Of a stretch of DNA of 64,000 nt, positions 8,162 to 19,379 are shown piece by piece. The stretch comes from Bordetella parapertussis (GTDB lineage Bacteria; Pseudomonadota; Gammaproteobacteria; Burkholderiales; Burkholderiaceae_B): positions 1 to 64,000 of the forward strand of contig CAMBFI010000011.1 of NCBI GenBank assembly GCA_945865935.1. Reading direction: 5' to 3'. Position 1 is the stretch's first letter, and each line of letters opens with the position of its first letter. A model generated the notes under the pieces. The model saw nothing but the letters and a program-made list of their open reading frames with translations. It ran no database searches and was not told the origin of the DNA. The position numbers and the translations under genes were made by a program.

Positions 8162-9936
8162 GGCTTCGTCGCAGCGGTCAGCTTGCACTCCGACAGACTT
8201 GGAGCTGCGAGCGTTAATTCAAAATGACGCAGTTCATCTCGTCGAAAGACATGTACGTTGACCCGATCGCCAGGCGGATAGTGAGCAAGTAGTGCATCAA
8301 CTGTATTGAGGGCCGAATCGATTTTTAGGCCGTTCACGGCGACGAGGATATCGTTGGCCGATAGCCCGGCTTGATGCGCAGGACCATGTTGAAGCACGGT
8401 TGCGATCACTTGGTGCTCACCTTGCTTACGAATGCGCATGCCGGTGCTTGGTGCGCTAGAGGCGGCGCTCCATTGCATAGTGATTCCGTGTTGCGCGAAG
8501 AGTTTCGCAAGAGGGATGTCGTTGTGACCGTAAGCCCACGCCTGTATTTCTGTGCGTAGATCGACCCCTGTGGCTTCTCGTACTAAATTGGGGAATTCTT
8601 GTTCGCGCAGGCCCCTTGCCTCACCGGTATAAAAATCCCGGCCAAAGCGCTCCCACATGAGTCGCATCACATCGTCCAGGCTGCGTTGTTCCTGCGTGTG
8701 GTGGCGAATGCTCAGATCCAGAGCAAGCGCAACAAGAGAACCCTTCGTGTAATAACTTACTAAAGCATTCGGAGAATTCTCGTCCTGCTTGTAATAGCGT
8801 GTCCAGGCGTCGAAGGAACTCTCTGCCACAGATTGTTTCGTGCGCCCCGGACTTGCCCAGACCGTTGCAATCTGTTTGCCGAGCGTTTTTAGGTAAGTGG
8901 GTTGATCAATTAATCCGCTGCGCAACAGAAAGAGATCATCGTAATAGGAAGTGAAGCCCTCAAAAATCCAAAGCAATTCAGTGTAGTTTTCTTTCGTCAG
9001 GTTGTAGGGTGCGAATGCGGCCGGCTTGATGCGTTTGACATTCCATGTGTGAAAGTATTCGTGACTGACAAGGCCTAAAAAGGTTTGGTAACCCTCGGAT
9101 GTCTTTTCTTGTCCGATAGTCGGGAGATCTTTGCGTGCGGCCATCAGAGCGGTCGAGGCTCTGTGTTCGAGGCCGCCATAGCTATCGCCCGTGACCATCG
9201 TCATAAAAACATACTTGGATGCACTATCCAAAAAGGGCGCGCGCGCTGAGGTGGGTTCAAAAAAACGTATTTGCTCTTCACAAATGCGTTTGACATCCTG
9301 TGTGATGCGGTGAAGATCCAGGCCTGGGAGAATGCCCGTAAACACCAGCTCATGTTGCGCCCCGCATGCGCGGAAGCGGGCGACTTGCGGCCTACCCATT
9401 TCGATCGGATGATCAATCAGTGCATCGTAATCATTGACCGCGTAGACGGAAAAGCCTTTGGCGCTTGACGCGTCTTGCTCGCGCGCTCGCAGCGGCATAC
9501 TGGTGTGAGCCGACCAGCCTAAGCGTCCGGGTGGTGGCAACAGTGTCAATTCGCAAGCAGTGCTTTCATGCCCATGTGGTTTCAAAAATACGCTTGTGCC
9601 ATTGAAGAAGCCATGGCTTTCGTCAAGATGTGCGCCACGTACAGACAAGTCCCAGGCATAGATTTCTGCGGTGACAGTCAGTACCCCTTGGCAAGGGGCG
9701 ACACGCCACGTGTGATTGTCGACTTTTTTAATCTTTAGGCTTTGACGGCCGCAACGAGCCGTGATGACCTCTACCTGCCGGGCAAAGTCGCGAATCAAGT
9801 AGCTGCCAGGGATCCATGCCGGCATGGAAAGGAGCTGGCCGGACGGGGTGGGCTCGGCGACTGACAGGGTCGCGCGCACGCGATGTCCGGCCGGATCGAA
9901 GGGTTCTAGGCTGTAAAGTATCGGTTTGCGGTTCAT
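8158..9936 (-). CDS. M61-family glycyl aminopeptidase-like metalloprotease with PDZ domain
   Basis: A 592-residue protein. The zinc site HEYFH is at 292-296 with the following WNVKRIKP, the family GGLEH motif is near 254-258, and a PDZ domain occupies about 480-580. This order (beta-rich N domain, M61 catalytic domain, PDZ) is that of M61 peptidases. There is no obvious signal peptide, so it is probably cytoplasmic. It overlaps the start of mnmH. Natural substrates are not known for most members; the operon with tRNA-modification genes does not obviously explain its role. Confidence 0.93.
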   Translation of the reverse strand: MNRKPILYSLEPFDPAGHRVRATLSVAEPTPSGQLLSMPAWIPGSYLIRDFARQVEVITARCGRQSLKIKKVDNHTWRVAPCQGVLTVTAEIYAWDLSVRGAHLDESHGFFNGTSVFLKPHGHESTACELTLLPPPGRLGWSAHTSMPLRAREQDASSAKGFSVYAVNDYDALIDHPIEMGRPQVARFRACGAQHELVFTGILPGLDLHRITQDVKRICEEQIRFFEPTSARAPFLDSASKYVFMTMVTGDSYGGLEHRASTALMAARKDLPTIGQEKTSEGYQTFLGLVSHEYFHTWNVKRIKPAAFAPYNLTKENYTELLWIFEGFTSYYDDLFLLRSGLIDQPTYLKTLGKQIATVWASPGRTKQSVAESSFDAWTRYYKQDENSPNALVSYYTKGSLVALALDLSIRHHTQEQRSLDDVMRLMWERFGRDFYTGEARGLREQEFPNLVREATGVDLRTEIQAWAYGHNDIPLAKLFAQHGITMQWSAASSAPSTGMRIRKQGEHQVIATVLQHGPAHQAGLSANDILVAVNGLKIDSALNTVDALLAHYPPGDRVNVHVFRRDELRHFELTLAAPSLSECKLTAATKP

Positions 9937-9972
9937 ATCGATATCTTATTTCACATTTCCACGGAGATAACC

Positions 9973-10749
9973 ATGAGCGAAATTTTTGTACTGAGCGAAA
10001 CGCGTGGTCGAGTCGGACTCTTGACGCTCAATCGCCCCAAGGCGCTGAATGCCTTGAACGATCAGTTGATGGACCAGCTGGGCGCGGGATTATTGGCCTT
10101 TGAGGCCAATGACGATATTGGTTGCATCGTTATTACTGGTAGCGAAAAAGCGTTTGCGGCGGGCGCAGACATTGGGGCCATGAAGGACTGGTCCTATATG
10201 GACGTCTATAAGTCTGAGTACATTACGCGCAACTGGGAAACCATCCGACGGATACGCAAGCCTGTGATCGCCGCGGTTGCCGGCTACGCCTTGGGCGGAG
10301 GCTGTGAGCTTGCAATGATGTGCGATTTCATTTTGGCAGCAGACACAGCAAAGTTTGGGCAACCAGAAATCAAACTCGGGGTCATTCCTGGTTCGGGCGG
10401 CACACAGCGCTTGCCTCGTGCGGTGGGGAAGTCTAAGGCGATGGAAATGGTGTTGACGGGTCGCATGATGGACGCTGTTGAGGCAGAGCGTGCTGGTCTG
10501 GTATCGCGCATCGTGGCTGCTGATCGCTTGCTTGACGATGCAATTGAGACGGCCACTGTCATTGCTGGCATGTCTTTGCCCGCAACGATGATGGCCAAGG
10601 AGTCAGTGAATCGCGCCTATGAATCCTCTCTCACTGAGGGTGTGTTGTTTGAGCGACGGGTATTTCACTCATGCTTTGCGATGGAAGATCAAAAAGAGGG
10701 AATGGCCGCGTTCGTTGAGAAGCGTAAGGCAGTTTTTAAGCATCGGTGA
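9973..10749 (+). CDS. Enoyl-CoA hydratase
   Basis: A 258-residue crotonase-fold enzyme hydrating 2-enoyl-CoA to 3-hydroxyacyl-CoA. The two catalytic glutamates, spaced 20 residues as in mammalian crotonase, are Glu112 ([10 protein letters not shown]) and Glu132 ([19 protein letters not shown]); the oxyanion/CoA segment [11 protein letters not shown] is at 60-70. A good match to short-chain, FadB-independent hydratases used in fatty-acid or aromatic degradation. A 3-hydroxyacyl-CoA dehydrogenase is encoded 16 kb downstream, but the two are not in one operon. Confidence 0.94.
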   Translation: MSEIFVLSETRGRVGLLTLNRPKALNALNDQLMDQLGAGLLAFEANDDIGCIVITGSEKAFAAGADIGAMKDWSYMDVYKSEYITRNWETIRRIRKPVIAAVAGYALGGGCELAMMCDFILAADTAKFGQPEIKLGVIPGSGGTQRLPRAVGKSKAMEMVLTGRMMDAVEAERAGLVSRIVAADRLLDDAIETATVIAGMSLPATMMAKESVNRAYESSLTEGVLFERRVFHSCFAMEDQKEGMAAFVEKRKAVFKHR

Positions 10750-10820
10750 GTATTCACTCTCGCGTTGGAGCTCATTTGACTATAGCGGACCCTTGCCTTA
10801 CGGGTCTCCCCCACTAGGGT

Positions 10821-10850
10821 TTGCATCAAGGGATAAAAAACTGCTATACT
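10821..10850 (+). promoter_or_regulatory. Probable sigma-70 promoter of the atp operon
   Basis: TTGCAT (10821-10826) and TATACT (10845-10850) are separated by 18 bp and lie about 100 bp upstream of atpI, the first gene of the ATP synthase operon. Both hexamers are close to consensus. Transcription would begin near 10857. Confidence 0.7.
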
Positions 10851-10954
10851 CTTGAAGTTCGTTGATAAGCGCTCTTTCAGCCAAAATTCAGGTTAGATGC
10901 TTAGCGTAGTGGTGCTGGGGGTTGTTCAAGCAAATGGTTTTAGGGGTGTCATTG

Positions 10955-11386
10955 ATGGGTACCCATACGCCGGAGAAGCTTGAGTTAACCGCAGCTGATT
11001 TAGCGCAAATTAATCAGCGCTCTCGGCTTGAACTCGTGCAAATCGTCAAGGCACAGGCATTGCTGGGCTTGGTAGTGGCCATATTGGCTTGGTTGATAGC
11101 AGATGTTGATGCTGGACTGTCAGCCTTAGCTGGGGCAGGCACGTACTTCGTGCCAAATATGATTTTCGCGTTGCGCTTGTATTTGGCGACGTTTCGTCCA
11201 GGGGGCTCACGTCCGATGTTGTTCCTAGTTGGCGAGATGTTGAAAATAGGCGCGACGGTGGGTTTGTTGTGGGTGGTAGCCCATGTGGGTGGTGACCGCG
11301 TTCAATGGCTGGCGGTACTTGGCGGGCTGATTGCGGTGCTCAAAGGTTATGTTTTGGTGCTTGTATTTGGGCGTGCCCGAGTCTAG
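10955..11386 (+). CDS. atpI: ATP synthase protein I (AtpI)
   Basis: A small membrane protein with about four hydrophobic segments, in the first position of the atp operon. AtpI assists c-ring assembly and is not part of the finished enzyme. The ATG at 10955 is chosen because AGGGG lies 8 nt upstream; in-frame alternatives are an ATG at 10934 and a TTG at 10922. Length from 10955 is 143 residues. Sequence conservation in this family is low; the call rests on the membrane profile and position. Confidence 0.88.
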   Translation: MGTHTPEKLELTAADLAQINQRSRLELVQIVKAQALLGLVVAILAWLIADVDAGLSALAGAGTYFVPNMIFALRLYLATFRPGGSRPMLFLVGEMLKIGATVGLLWVVAHVGGDRVQWLAVLGGLIAVLKGYVLVLVFGRARV

Positions 11387-11429
11387 TTTGATGTGTAGAG
11401 TCTTTTACCGATTTTTTTAGAGATTTATC

Positions 11430-12308
11430 ATGGCCGCTGCCGCCGACGTATCTCCTCAAGCCGCGTATATTCAGCACCACTTGGTGCACAACAACAATCT
11501 CGGAAAAAAACAGGAATTGATCGCGAGTTTTGACGTGATCAATTACGACTCAGTAGTTTGGGTGCTGGTGACGGGTTTGCTAGCGATCCTGCTGATGTGG
11601 TTGGCTGCGCGCCGTGCGACTGCGGGCGTCCCAGGTCGATTTCAGGCATTTGTTGAAATGCTCGTTGATATGGTTGATCAACAAGCCCGTGGCATTGTCC
11701 CTAGTGAAGAAACCCGCAAGTTCGTCGCGCCCTTGGCGATGACGGTTTTTGTCTGGATTGTGTTGATGAATGCGCTGGACTTGATCCCAGTTGATTTGCC
11801 TCACGTGATCTTTCACGCGATGGGGCTTGGGGATGTAGGCGATCCATTGCACTATCACCGCATTTTGCCCACCGCCGACTTGAATGTGCCGATGGGCATG
11901 TCGATGGGCGTACTGTTGTTGATGTTGTACTACGGGATCAAGGTCAAGCATCTCGGGGGATTTTTTAAAGAACTCTTTACCGCTCCGTTTCATGCGCACG
12001 GTTGGGCAGCTGTGTTGCTCGCACCAGCTAACATTCTCTTGAACTTGGTCGAATACACCGCCAAGTCGGTTTCGCTTGGTATGCGATTGTTCGGCAATAT
12101 GTTCGCTGGCGAACTGGTGTTTATGCTGATCGCCCTGTTGGGCGGCGCTTGGACAGGCTTTAACGCCATGAGCATCGGACTAGGAATTGGTCATGTTCTG
12201 GCTGGTTCTGTCTGGGCACTCTTTCACATCTTAATTGTGTTGTTGCAGGCATTCATTTTCATGATGCTGACCCTTGTTTACATTGGCCAGGCTCACGAAA
12301 AGCACTAA
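11430..12308 (+). CDS. atpB: ATP synthase F0 subunit a
   Basis: A 292-residue polytopic membrane protein forming the proton half-channels next to the c-ring. The essential arginine is Arg219 in [15 protein letters not shown]. Further landmarks are [14 protein letters not shown] (112-124) and the C-terminal helix [24 protein letters not shown]. Slightly longer than the E. coli protein because of an extended periplasmic N terminus and a loop near 130-155, both common in betaproteobacteria. Confidence 0.97.
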   Translation: MAAAADVSPQAAYIQHHLVHNNNLGKKQELIASFDVINYDSVVWVLVTGLLAILLMWLAARRATAGVPGRFQAFVEMLVDMVDQQARGIVPSEETRKFVAPLAMTVFVWIVLMNALDLIPVDLPHVIFHAMGLGDVGDPLHYHRILPTADLNVPMGMSMGVLLLMLYYGIKVKHLGGFFKELFTAPFHAHGWAAVLLAPANILLNLVEYTAKSVSLGMRLFGNMFAGELVFMLIALLGGAWTGFNAMSIGLGIGHVLAGSVWALFHILIVLLQAFIFMMLTLVYIGQAHEKH

Positions 12309-12370
12309 TGTTTCGCTTCCGTAGTCTTTGTTGTCCACGGTTGCAGGCAGGTTTACGTAGCAGTGTGTAG

Positions 12371-12663
<293 letters not shown>

Positions 12664-12674
12664 ATCGCTTGGGG

Positions 12675-12768
12675 GCTCGCCCTGGTGAGGGCGAGCAAAG
12701 ATGCCGCAGCGGGCTGTTCCGCTGTTGGCTAATTGATCCAGCTTCACGGCGATAACGCCTGCGAAGCT
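12675..12768 (+). other. Three intercistronic hairpins between atpE and atpF
   Basis: Hairpin 1: gctcgccct (12675-12683), loop ggtg, agggcgagc (12688-12696), nine perfect pairs. Hairpin 2: cagcgg (12707-12712) with ccgctg (12719-12724). Hairpin 3: agcttc (12740-12745) with gaagct (12763-12768), containing ggcg/cgcc. No U-tract follows hairpin 1, so it is not a clear terminator. It more likely protects the 3' end of processed atpE mRNA or slows polymerase. Confidence 0.65.
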
Positions 12769-12791
12769 TAAGATGTAATAGGGAAACGACC

Positions 12792-13262
12792 GTGAATCTG
12801 AACGCGACGATCTTTTTCCAGATGATCGTGTTCTTTGTTCTGGCTGTGGTCACGATGAAGTTCATCTGGCCCCCGCTGACAAAGGCAATCGACGAGCGAC
12901 GCCAAAAAATCGCTGAAGGCTTGGCTGCTGCCGAAAAAGGCAAGACAGACCTCGCACAGGCGCAGGCACGCATCGGATCGATCGAGGCATCTGCGAAAGC
13001 CGACCTGCATGCCCGCATGACAGACGCTGAAAAACATGCTGCTCAAATTGTCGAGCAAGCTCGTGCAGAAGGCGAGCGCGAACGCGCACGCATTGTTGCA
13101 CAAGCGAAACAGGATGCTGCACAAGAGGTTCAGCGCGCACGCGATGCGTTGCGTGACGATGTGGCGAATCTGGCCGTTAAAGGCGCCGAGCAGATCCTCA
13201 AGCGTGAAGTAGACGCCCGTGCCCATGCCGAGCTGCTTGCGCAGCTTAAGGCACAGCTCTAA
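12792..13262 (+). CDS. atpF: ATP synthase F0 subunit b
   Basis: A 156-residue stator subunit: one N-terminal membrane helix ([20 protein letters not shown], about 6-25) followed by a long, highly charged, alanine-rich coiled coil ([25 protein letters not shown] onward) that dimerises and reaches subunit delta. It starts with GTG. Normal length and position between c and delta. Confidence 0.97.
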   Translation: MNLNATIFFQMIVFFVLAVVTMKFIWPPLTKAIDERRQKIAEGLAAAEKGKTDLAQAQARIGSIEASAKADLHARMTDAEKHAAQIVEQARAEGERERARIVAQAKQDAAQEVQRARDALRDDVANLAVKGAEQILKREVDARAHAELLAQLKAQL

Positions 13263-13279
13263 TCCCCGGGGTCAACATC

Positions 13280-13819
13280 ATGGCAGAACTTTCAACTGTT
13301 GCTCGGCCTTACGCAGAAGCGCTATTTGCTGTCGCGAAGCAGGATAAGGCCGGTCTTCAGGCTTGGGCGGAGCAGGTGCAACAGCTAGCTGATATCGCAG
13401 CGATCGAAGATGTGCGTGTTGCGATGGCAGACCCTCGGCTTGAAGATGCGCAACGCACCAGCATATTTCTTGGGCTCGTCAAGCCCGGGGCTTCTGTTGC
13501 CATGCAAAGTTTTGTGACGTTGCTGGTCACAAACGACCGCCTCACCTTGCTGCCTTTCGTTGCAGCACAGTTTCATGCACTGAAAGACAAGGCAGAGGGC
13601 GTTGCACAAGCAAATATTACCAGTGCATTCCCGATGTCTGAACCGCAAGTTGCCGAGCTCGTCAAGCTGCTCGAACCTAAGTTCGGAGTCAAATTAAAGC
13701 CGCACGTGAAAACTGACGCTTCTCTGATCGGCGGTGTCCGCGTTCAGGTGGGTGATCACGTGCTCGATACATCCGTGCAAGCCCAGTTGGTCCGCATGCG
13801 CGGCACGTTGGTGGCATAG
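13280..13819 (+). CDS. atpH: ATP synthase F1 subunit delta
   Basis: A 179-residue stator protein that links the b dimer to the top of F1. It shows the family's opening ([19 protein letters not shown]), the helical N domain and the C-terminal [27 protein letters not shown] segment that closes nearly all delta/OSCP proteins. Seventeen bases separate it from atpF. Confidence 0.96.
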   Translation: MAELSTVARPYAEALFAVAKQDKAGLQAWAEQVQQLADIAAIEDVRVAMADPRLEDAQRTSIFLGLVKPGASVAMQSFVTLLVTNDRLTLLPFVAAQFHALKDKAEGVAQANITSAFPMSEPQVAELVKLLEPKFGVKLKPHVKTDASLIGGVRVQVGDHVLDTSVQAQLVRMRGTLVA

Positions 13820-13850
13820 CGCCAATCTACAAGATTCCAGGAGTCTGAAC

Positions 13851-15392
13851 ATGCAACTCAATCCGTCAGAGATTAGCGAACTACTCAAAAACCGCATCGC
13901 GGGGCTGGGTACGTCGTCCGATATTCGTACGCAAGGCACAGTTGTTTCTGTGACCGACGGCATCACACGCATTCACGGTTTGTCTGACGTGATGCAAGGC
14001 GAAATGCTTGAGTTTCCCGATAACGTGTTCGGTCTGGCACTGAACCTTGAGCGCGACTCAGTGGGCGCCGTTATTTTGGGTGATTACACGGGCGTTTCCG
14101 AAGGTGATCCAGTCAAAGCGACGGGTCGCATTCTTGAAGTGCCAGTCGGCCCCGAGCTACTTGGTCGCGTGGTCAACGCACTGGGTGTGCCCATTGATGG
14201 CAAGGGCCCAATCAACGCCAAGCAAACTGACATTATTGAAAAAGTTGCACCCGGCGTGATTGCCCGTCAGTCCGTGTCACAACCACTGCAAACTGGCTTG
14301 AAATCGATTGACTCGATGGTTCCAGTTGGTCGTGGTCAGCGCGAGCTGATCATTGGTGACCGCCAGACAGGTAAAACCGCTGTGGCTGTGGATGCCATCA
14401 TTAACCAAAAGGGCAAGGGCGTGAAGTGCGTCTATGTCGCGATTGGCCAAAAAGCGTCGACAATCAACAACGTGTTGCGCAAACTCGAAGAGTTTGGCGC
14501 GATGGAATACACCATCATCGTTGCTGCCGCTGCCTCTGACTCGGCTGCGATGCAGTACTTATCAGCGTACGCTGGCTGCACAATGGGTGAATACTTCCGC
14601 GACCGCGGCGAAGACGCTCTGATTGTGTACGATGACTTGACCAAACAAGCGATTGCTTACCGTCAAGTGTCTTTGCTCTTGCGTCGTCCACCAGGTCGTG
14701 AAGCTTACCCTGGTGACGTGTTCTATCTCCATTCGCGTTTGCTCGAGCGTGCTGCGCGCGTGAACGAAGCCTACGTTGAGAAATTCACAAACGGTGCAGT
14801 GAAAGGCAAGACAGGTTCTTTAACAGCATTGCCGATCATCGAAACACAGGCGGGCGACGTCTCTGCCTTCGTTCCAACCAACGTGATTTCGATCACCGAC
14901 GGTCAGATCTTCCTTGAGACCGACTTGTTTAACGCCGGTGTGCGTCCTGCAATTAACGCAGGTGTCTCGGTGTCGCGAGTGGGTGGTGCCGCACAAACCA
15001 AGATCATTAAAAAACTTTCTGGTGGTATTCGTACCGACTTGGCACAGTATCGTGAACTGGCTGCGTTTGCGCAGTTCGCTTCTGACTTGGACGATGCGAC
15101 TCGCCGTCAGCTCGAGCGCGGCAAGCGCGTGGTTGAGCTGCTCAAGCAGCCTCAGTACCAGCCGTTGCAAGTGTGGGAATTAGGTGTGATCCTGTTTGCT
15201 GTGAACAACGGCTACTTGGATGATGTTGAAGTGGCGAGCGTATTGCCATTTGAGAAAGGCATTAAAGACTATCTCAAGTCCAAGCACGCTGGCATGATCG
15301 AGCGCATCGAAAGCAGCAAAGAACTCTCCAAAGATGACGAAGCAGAATTAGTCAAAGCATTGGTTGAGTTCAAGAAGCACGGTACGTTCTAA
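13851..15392 (+). CDS. atpA: ATP synthase F1 subunit alpha
   Basis: A 513-residue non-catalytic nucleotide-binding subunit. The ATG at 13851 is the correct start: it opens with [16 protein letters not shown], the alpha N-terminal helix that binds delta, and has AGGAG 8-12 nt upstream; longer in-frame reading into atpH is an artefact. The P-loop GDRQTGKT is at 169-176, and the alpha signature ([17 protein letters not shown]) lies near residue 365. Confidence 0.98.
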   Translation: MQLNPSEISELLKNRIAGLGTSSDIRTQGTVVSVTDGITRIHGLSDVMQGEMLEFPDNVFGLALNLERDSVGAVILGDYTGVSEGDPVKATGRILEVPVGPELLGRVVNALGVPIDGKGPINAKQTDIIEKVAPGVIARQSVSQPLQTGLKSIDSMVPVGRGQRELIIGDRQTGKTAVAVDAIINQKGKGVKCVYVAIGQKASTINNVLRKLEEFGAMEYTIIVAAAASDSAAMQYLSAYAGCTMGEYFRDRGEDALIVYDDLTKQAIAYRQVSLLLRRPPGREAYPGDVFYLHSRLLERAARVNEAYVEKFTNGAVKGKTGSLTALPIIETQAGDVSAFVPTNVISITDGQIFLETDLFNAGVRPAINAGVSVSRVGGAAQTKIIKKLSGGIRTDLAQYRELAAFAQFASDLDDATRRQLERGKRVVELLKQPQYQPLQVWELGVILFAVNNGYLDDVEVASVLPFEKGIKDYLKSKHAGMIERIESSKELSKDDEAELVKALVEFKKHGTF

Positions 15393-15407
15393 GCAACCCG
15401 CTATAAC

Positions 15408-15433
15408 GCGGATCGGGTGCGAGCCTGATCCGC
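15408..15433 (+). other. Intercistronic hairpin between atpA and atpG
   Basis: The arms gcggatcggg (15408-15417) and cctgatccgc (15424-15433) pair over ten positions with one G-T pair and a six-base loop. No U-tract follows, so it is not an obvious terminator; it may influence mRNA processing or attenuation between alpha and gamma. Downstream, ggtctga occurs twice as a direct repeat. Confidence 0.6.
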
Positions 15434-15484
15434 TACAAAGCAGATGGTCTGAAACCTGAGAACAGGTCTGACACAGGAAGCGAA

Positions 15485-16393
15485 ATGGCAGGAATTAAGG
15501 AAATTCGAACCAAGATCAAGAGCGTGCAAAACACGCGCAAGATCACCAAGGCTATGGAAATGGTGGCCGCCTCCAAAATGCGTAAAGCGCAGGAAAGGAT
15601 GCGTGCTGGCCGTCCTTATGCTACCAAAGTCTACGAGATTGCTAGCCACTTGATGGAAGCCAATCCTGAATATACGCATCCTTTCCTGATTGAGCGCAGT
15701 GCGCTCAAGGCGGTGGGAATTGTTGTGATTTCAACCGACAAAGGACTTTGCGGCGGCCTCAATACAAACATCATGCGTTTGGTGCTAAACCGCATGCGCG
15801 AGTTCAACGAAAAAAATATCAAGACGCAGTTCACTGCACTGGGCAATAAAGGCTTGGGCGTATTGACGCGTATCGATGCAAATGTTGTTTCCCAAGAGAT
15901 CGGTCTCGGTGATAAGCCTGAGCTCGATCGTTTGGTTGGTGCAATGAAAGTTCAGTTAGACGACTATCTAGCTGGGCGCGTTGACGCGGTGTACATCGCA
16001 ACCAATCGTTTCATTAATACGATGAAACAAGAAGCAACGTTTACGCGACTGTTGCCTTTGCCCGGCAAACTTGTCGACCCCTATCAAGCATCTTCTGACG
16101 CGAACGAAGAGAAAGCAAGCGTTACGTCAGATCATGGTTGGGATTACCTCTACGAGCCCGATGCTCAAACTGTTATCGACGAGTTGCTGCAGCGTTACGT
16201 CGAAGGTTTGGTGTATCAGTGTGTCGCAGAAAACATGGCCTCTGAGCAGTCGGCCCGTATGGTTGCCATGAAAGCAGCCTCGGACAATGCGAAGAAGGTG
16301 ATCGGTGACCTGCAACTCGTCTACAACAAGACGCGTCAGGCTGCTATCACCAAAGAAATTTCGGAAATCGTAGGGGGCGCCGCGGCGGTCTAA
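15485..16393 (+). CDS. atpG: ATP synthase F1 subunit gamma
   Basis: A 302-residue rotor shaft. The N-terminal helix ([36 protein letters not shown]) and the C-terminal helix ([46 protein letters not shown]) form the antiparallel coiled coil, and [11 protein letters not shown] is the conserved middle motif. AGGAAG lies just upstream of the ATG. Normal length. Confidence 0.98.
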   Translation: MAGIKEIRTKIKSVQNTRKITKAMEMVAASKMRKAQERMRAGRPYATKVYEIASHLMEANPEYTHPFLIERSALKAVGIVVISTDKGLCGGLNTNIMRLVLNRMREFNEKNIKTQFTALGNKGLGVLTRIDANVVSQEIGLGDKPELDRLVGAMKVQLDDYLAGRVDAVYIATNRFINTMKQEATFTRLLPLPGKLVDPYQASSDANEEKASVTSDHGWDYLYEPDAQTVIDELLQRYVEGLVYQCVAENMASEQSARMVAMKAASDNAKKVIGDLQLVYNKTRQAAITKEISEIVGGAAAV

Positions 16394-16438
16394 TTTCTAG
16401 ACAGCCTAACGGTATCCCATTAGACAGTTATCAAGTAA

Positions 16439-17848
<1,410 letters not shown>

Positions 17849-17857
17849 GGATTTGTT

Positions 17858-18283
17858 ATGGCTACGGTCCAAGTAGACGTTGTGAGCGCCGAAAGATCTC
17901 TCTATTCTGGCGTTGCAAAGTTCGTAGTGCTGCCAGGTGAGTCGGGTGAGTTGGGCATCATGCCCGGACACACCCCTCTGATCTCGCGGATTCGTCCTGG
18001 TCTGGTTCGTATCGTTTTAGAAGATGGTACGGAGGAGAGCATTTTTGTGGCGGGTGGTTTGTTAGAGGTTCAACCTCGACACATCACGGTGTTGTCTGAC
18101 ACGGCTATCCGTGGTGGAGAACTCGACGCCGAGAAAGCTGAAGCAGCACGCCAAGCAGCACAAGAAGCGCTTGCGAATGCGAAAGATAAGGCTGACATCG
18201 ATGCGATGCAAGCTGAATTGGACATGTTGGTTGCACAAGCGTCTGCCGCACGTCGTATTCGGGAAATCACGAACAAGCGCTAG
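17858..18283 (+). CDS. atpC: ATP synthase F1 subunit epsilon
   Basis: A 141-residue protein with the N-terminal beta-sandwich ([38 protein letters not shown]) that binds gamma and the c-ring, and the C-terminal helical hairpin ([17 protein letters not shown] to the end) that can inhibit ATP hydrolysis. Last gene of the operon; followed by a strong terminator. Confidence 0.97.
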   Translation: MATVQVDVVSAERSLYSGVAKFVVLPGESGELGIMPGHTPLISRIRPGLVRIVLEDGTEESIFVAGGLLEVQPRHITVLSDTAIRGGELDAEKAEAARQAAQEALANAKDKADIDAMQAELDMLVAQASAARRIREITNKR

Positions 18284-18305
18284 TATTAAGGCTCTATCGT
18301 TCGTC

Positions 18306-18336
18306 AAAAACGCGCCAAATTTGGCGCGTTTTTTTA
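18306..18336 (+). terminator. Intrinsic terminator of the atp operon
   Basis: A perfect palindrome built from cgcgccaaa (18311-18319) and tttggcgcg (18320-18328), flanked by an A-run before and a seven-T run after it. It lies 22 bp past the atpC stop codon. Confidence 0.93.
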
Positions 18337-18379
18337 TCTGTGGTGTGACAGGTTAATCACTGCGATGAACCCGTATGCG

Positions 18380-18403
18380 TGAATTCCGAATATTCGGAAT
18401 TCA
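18380..18403. promoter_or_regulatory. 24-bp perfect palindrome, candidate operator
   Basis: Left half tgaattccgaat (18380-18391), right half attcggaattca (18392-18403), with no mismatch and no spacer. It starts 44 bp past the atp terminator palindrome and ends 43 bp before the ATG of the regulator at 18447. No T-run follows, so it is not a terminator. Length, symmetry and position suit the binding site of a dimeric regulator, perhaps autoregulation by the adjacent Fis-type HTH protein (inference). Confidence 0.65.
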
Positions 18404-18446
18404 GCAAACTCTCTAGCCTATCCGCTTTTGGTCGGAGCGTAGAGAA

Positions 18447-19307
18447 ATGCGTCAACAAATAGATTGTGCGGTGCTTGTACTGGAAGTGCACGCCACCTGG
18501 ATGCCACAAACGCTCGAGGTCGCTCAAGCAGGGCTCTCGAGAATCAGGTTGCACCCTCTGGATTGGGAGGCGGGTCAAGATCTTGAAGTGGCTGAGGGGC
18601 AGTTGATTCAGTTACCCGTACATGCCATTGCGCAAGCGAGCGTGAGCTTAAGAAGATTCGACGTATGCCTGTTACCTGTATCAACGGATAGCCTTGGTTG
18701 GACACGACAGGCCTTGGCCGCGATCCCGCGCGGCCCATTCCTACCCATTGTTGGAATTTTCCAAGATCTCAAGTCCGCAGCGATGCAGGATTTGCTTGAG
18801 CTGGGCCTCGCGGATTTTGTAAGGCTGCCGCTATGTCCGGAGGAGTTTCGTGCGCGGCTGCTGGCCACGGTGGCGCGTGTGCCTCGCCCGGGTACGTTGC
18901 GCGAATCGGATCAGCCAGGACAAACGGCCTGGCTGCAAGCCATTGGTATGTTGCCTCAGGCAACGACTGAACCGGCACCACACCTCTGCATGTCAGCGCC
19001 AGCAAAATCGAATCGTCGGCGCAACTTAGGTGGGCGACCCGCACGCAGTGCAATACAAAGTCACTCAACACAGCCTAACCAAGCTGCGGGTGCAGCGTCA
19101 GTTCTTTCAATGACAGCGCCATTTCAAGATGCAAAAGCGAGATTAATTGAAGGCTTTGAACGAGAGTACATTGAGCAGGCACTCGAGCGTTCGCACGGCA
19201 ACATTGCGAGGGCCGCCCGGACCTCGAACAAGCACCGACGCGCGTTTTGGGCCTTGATGCGCAAGCACAAAATTGATGCAGAGCAGTATCGGCCAGAAGA
19301 TCTGTGA
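18447..19307 (+). CDS. Regulator with degenerate receiver domain and C-terminal Fis-type HTH
   Basis: A 286-residue protein. Residues 1-145 look like a response-regulator receiver: FDVCLLP (71-77) occupies the place of the phospho-Asp strand but has Pro77 where Asp is expected, and LADFVRLPLCPEEFRARL (121-138) resembles the end of a receiver, with Arg-Leu-Pro replacing the Lys-Pro pair. A low-complexity linker (about 150-225) with a basic NRRRNLGGRPAR patch follows. Residues 230-272 (FEREYIEQAL, HGNIARAARTSNKHRRAFWALMRKH) match the Fis/NtrC-type HTH. The central AAA+ sigma-54 domain of NtrC proteins is absent. So it is probably a phosphorylation-independent DNA-binding regulator; targets are unknown. 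Confidence 0.75.
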   Translation: MRQQIDCAVLVLEVHATWMPQTLEVAQAGLSRIRLHPLDWEAGQDLEVAEGQLIQLPVHAIAQASVSLRRFDVCLLPVSTDSLGWTRQALAAIPRGPFLPIVGIFQDLKSAAMQDLLELGLADFVRLPLCPEEFRARLLATVARVPRPGTLRESDQPGQTAWLQAIGMLPQATTEPAPHLCMSAPAKSNRRRNLGGRPARSAIQSHSTQPNQAAGAASVLSMTAPFQDAKARLIEGFEREYIEQALERSHGNIARAARTSNKHRRAFWALMRKHKIDAEQYRPEDL

Positions 19308-19379
19308 GAGTAAAATGCCTAGATTGCAAAATGTGATTGTGCGCCATAGGCGCCCATCATTAAAAGTCAAAGGAAACTT

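Noticed and set aside
13734-13850. Longer atpA reading from within atpH
   Set aside because: The added residues are out-of-frame atpH; the conserved alpha N terminus starts at 13851 with a good Shine-Dalgarno.
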